64,000 nt of DNA. It comes from an uncultured Burkholderiales bacterium (GTDB taxonomy: Bacteria; Pseudomonadota; Gammaproteobacteria; Burkholderiales; Burkholderiaceae_C). The stretch lies in contig CAIPFK010000152.1 of the NCBI GenBank assembly GCA_903864315.1, positions 124,001-188,000 of the forward strand, read 5' to 3'. Shown piece by piece: positions 63,515 to 64,000 of this stretch (the first letter of the stretch is position 1; every line of letters starts with the position of its first letter). The notes beneath the pieces were generated by a model. That model was not told the DNA's origin and searched no databases. It worked only from the letters and a program-made list of their open reading frames with translations. Made by a program: the position numbers and the translations under genes.

Positions 63515-64000
63515 TCATGTTTTAGGCAACGTCACGCCACTTTGACCTTGGTATTTTCCGCCCCGATCCTTGTAGCTCGTCTCGCAGACCTCATCGCTTT
63601 CAAAGAAAAGCACCTGCGCACAGCCTTCGCCAGCATAAATTTTGGCCGGCAGTGGCGTGGTATTGCTGAACTCCAACGTGACAAAGCCCTCCCACTCAGG
63701 CTCAAAAGGGGTCACGTTCACGATGATGCCGCATCTCGCGTAGGTACTTTTGCCCAAACAAATGGTCAACACATTGCGAGGAATGCGGAAATACTCAACC
63801 GTCCTGGCCAAGGCAAAGCTATTGGGAGGGATGACGCACACCTCGGCTTCGATATCGACAAAACTGCGCTCATCAAAGTTTTTGGGGTCCACCACGGTGG
63901 AATAAATGTTGGTGAACACCTTGAATTCAGGGGCACAACGGATATCGTAGCCGTAACTGCTGGTGCCGTAGCTGACAATTTTCTTACCATCCTGGGTACG
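63515..64000 (-). CDS. dcd: dCTP deaminase (5' end beyond window)
   Basis: Partial gene; translation continues to the window end, with [20 protein letters not shown] visible before [16 protein letters not shown]. dCTP deaminase makes dUTP for thymidylate synthesis. [31 protein letters not shown] (read in parts) is the nucleotide-binding and catalytic region (Glu and Arg-Cys). The C-terminal lid [11 protein letters not shown] is intact. The start codon is not in the window. About 160 of the usual ~188 residues are present. Confidence 0.95.
   Translation of the reverse strand, partial: RTQDGKKIVSYGTSSYGYDIRCAPEFKVFTNIYSTVVDPKNFDERSFVDIEAEVCVIPPNSFALARTVEYFRIPRNVLTICLGKSTYARCGIIVNVTPFEPEWEGFVTLEFSNTTPLPAKIYAGEGCAQVLFFESDEVCETSYKDRGGKYQGQSGVTLPKT

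Noticed and set aside
1-64000. CRISPR arrays, insertion sequences, prophage or toxin-antitoxin genes
   Set aside because: No regularly spaced repeats, transposase, integrase or small toxin-antitoxin pair could be recognised anywhere in the window.

Overview
The window reads as an ordinary chromosomal segment of a betaproteobacterium of the order Burkholderiales. The evidence is protein character plus gene order: divergent pmbA/darP, divergent trmJ/suhB, tpiA-secG-tRNA-Leu-nuoA..N, rpsO-pnp, and a nasT-nrtABC-nirBD-nasA-ybiB-cobA nitrate cluster. A Comamonadaceae-like freshwater organism is plausible, but the genus cannot be resolved from sequence reading alone. I see no phage, insertion sequence, CRISPR array or plasmid functions.

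Layout. 1-4.0 kb: pmbA, darP (with a long Lys/Ala/Thr tail), mog and a nitroreductase. 4.2-10.8 kb: cysE-trmJ, a divergent suhB with a structured leader, then mutS and a solitary Anbu proteasome-like peptidase. 10.9-14.6 kb: a small membrane protein, uppP and glnS. 14.6-17.2 kb: an AT-richer islet with a secreted Cys-containing protein, a four-helix membrane protein behind an FNR-like box, and an outer-membrane barrel protein. 17.3-35.3 kb (minus strand): a quinone oxidoreductase, tpiA, secG, tRNA-Leu(GAG), the complete 14-gene complex I operon nuoA-N and a DUF1178 gene. 35.4-40.2 kb: rpsO-pnp, an Hsp20 gene with a sigma-32-like promoter, and tsaD. 40.4-52.1 kb (plus strand): the nitrate assimilation cluster, with an ANTAR-type leader and terminator between nasT and nrtA. 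52.3-57.5 kb: prfB with its programmed frameshift, pepN, fbp, tRNA-Thr(CGT) and a HiPIP. 57.7-64.0 kb: a second MDR oxidoreductase, a DUF4188 protein, a small helical protein, a CNNM/CorC-type protein, apaH, rhlE and the 3' part of dcd (cut by the window edge).

How the genes work together. Nitrate is imported by NrtABC, reduced to nitrite by NasA (molybdenum cofactor, to which Mog contributes) and to ammonium by NirBD, whose siroheme needs the CobA methyltransferase. NasT should control the operon by binding the leader RNA and preventing termination. NADH from central metabolism (TpiA, Fbp) is oxidised by complex I.

The points most worth a second look are mutually exclusive hairpins ending in a terminator in the suhB leader, repeated AAAGCGC(AA) boxes and a palindrome around the nasT promoter region, NasT without a visible NasS, the histone-H1-like tail on DarP, an Anbu peptidase without its usual operon partners, and the FNR-box islet. 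I did not find a wholly new multi-gene system.
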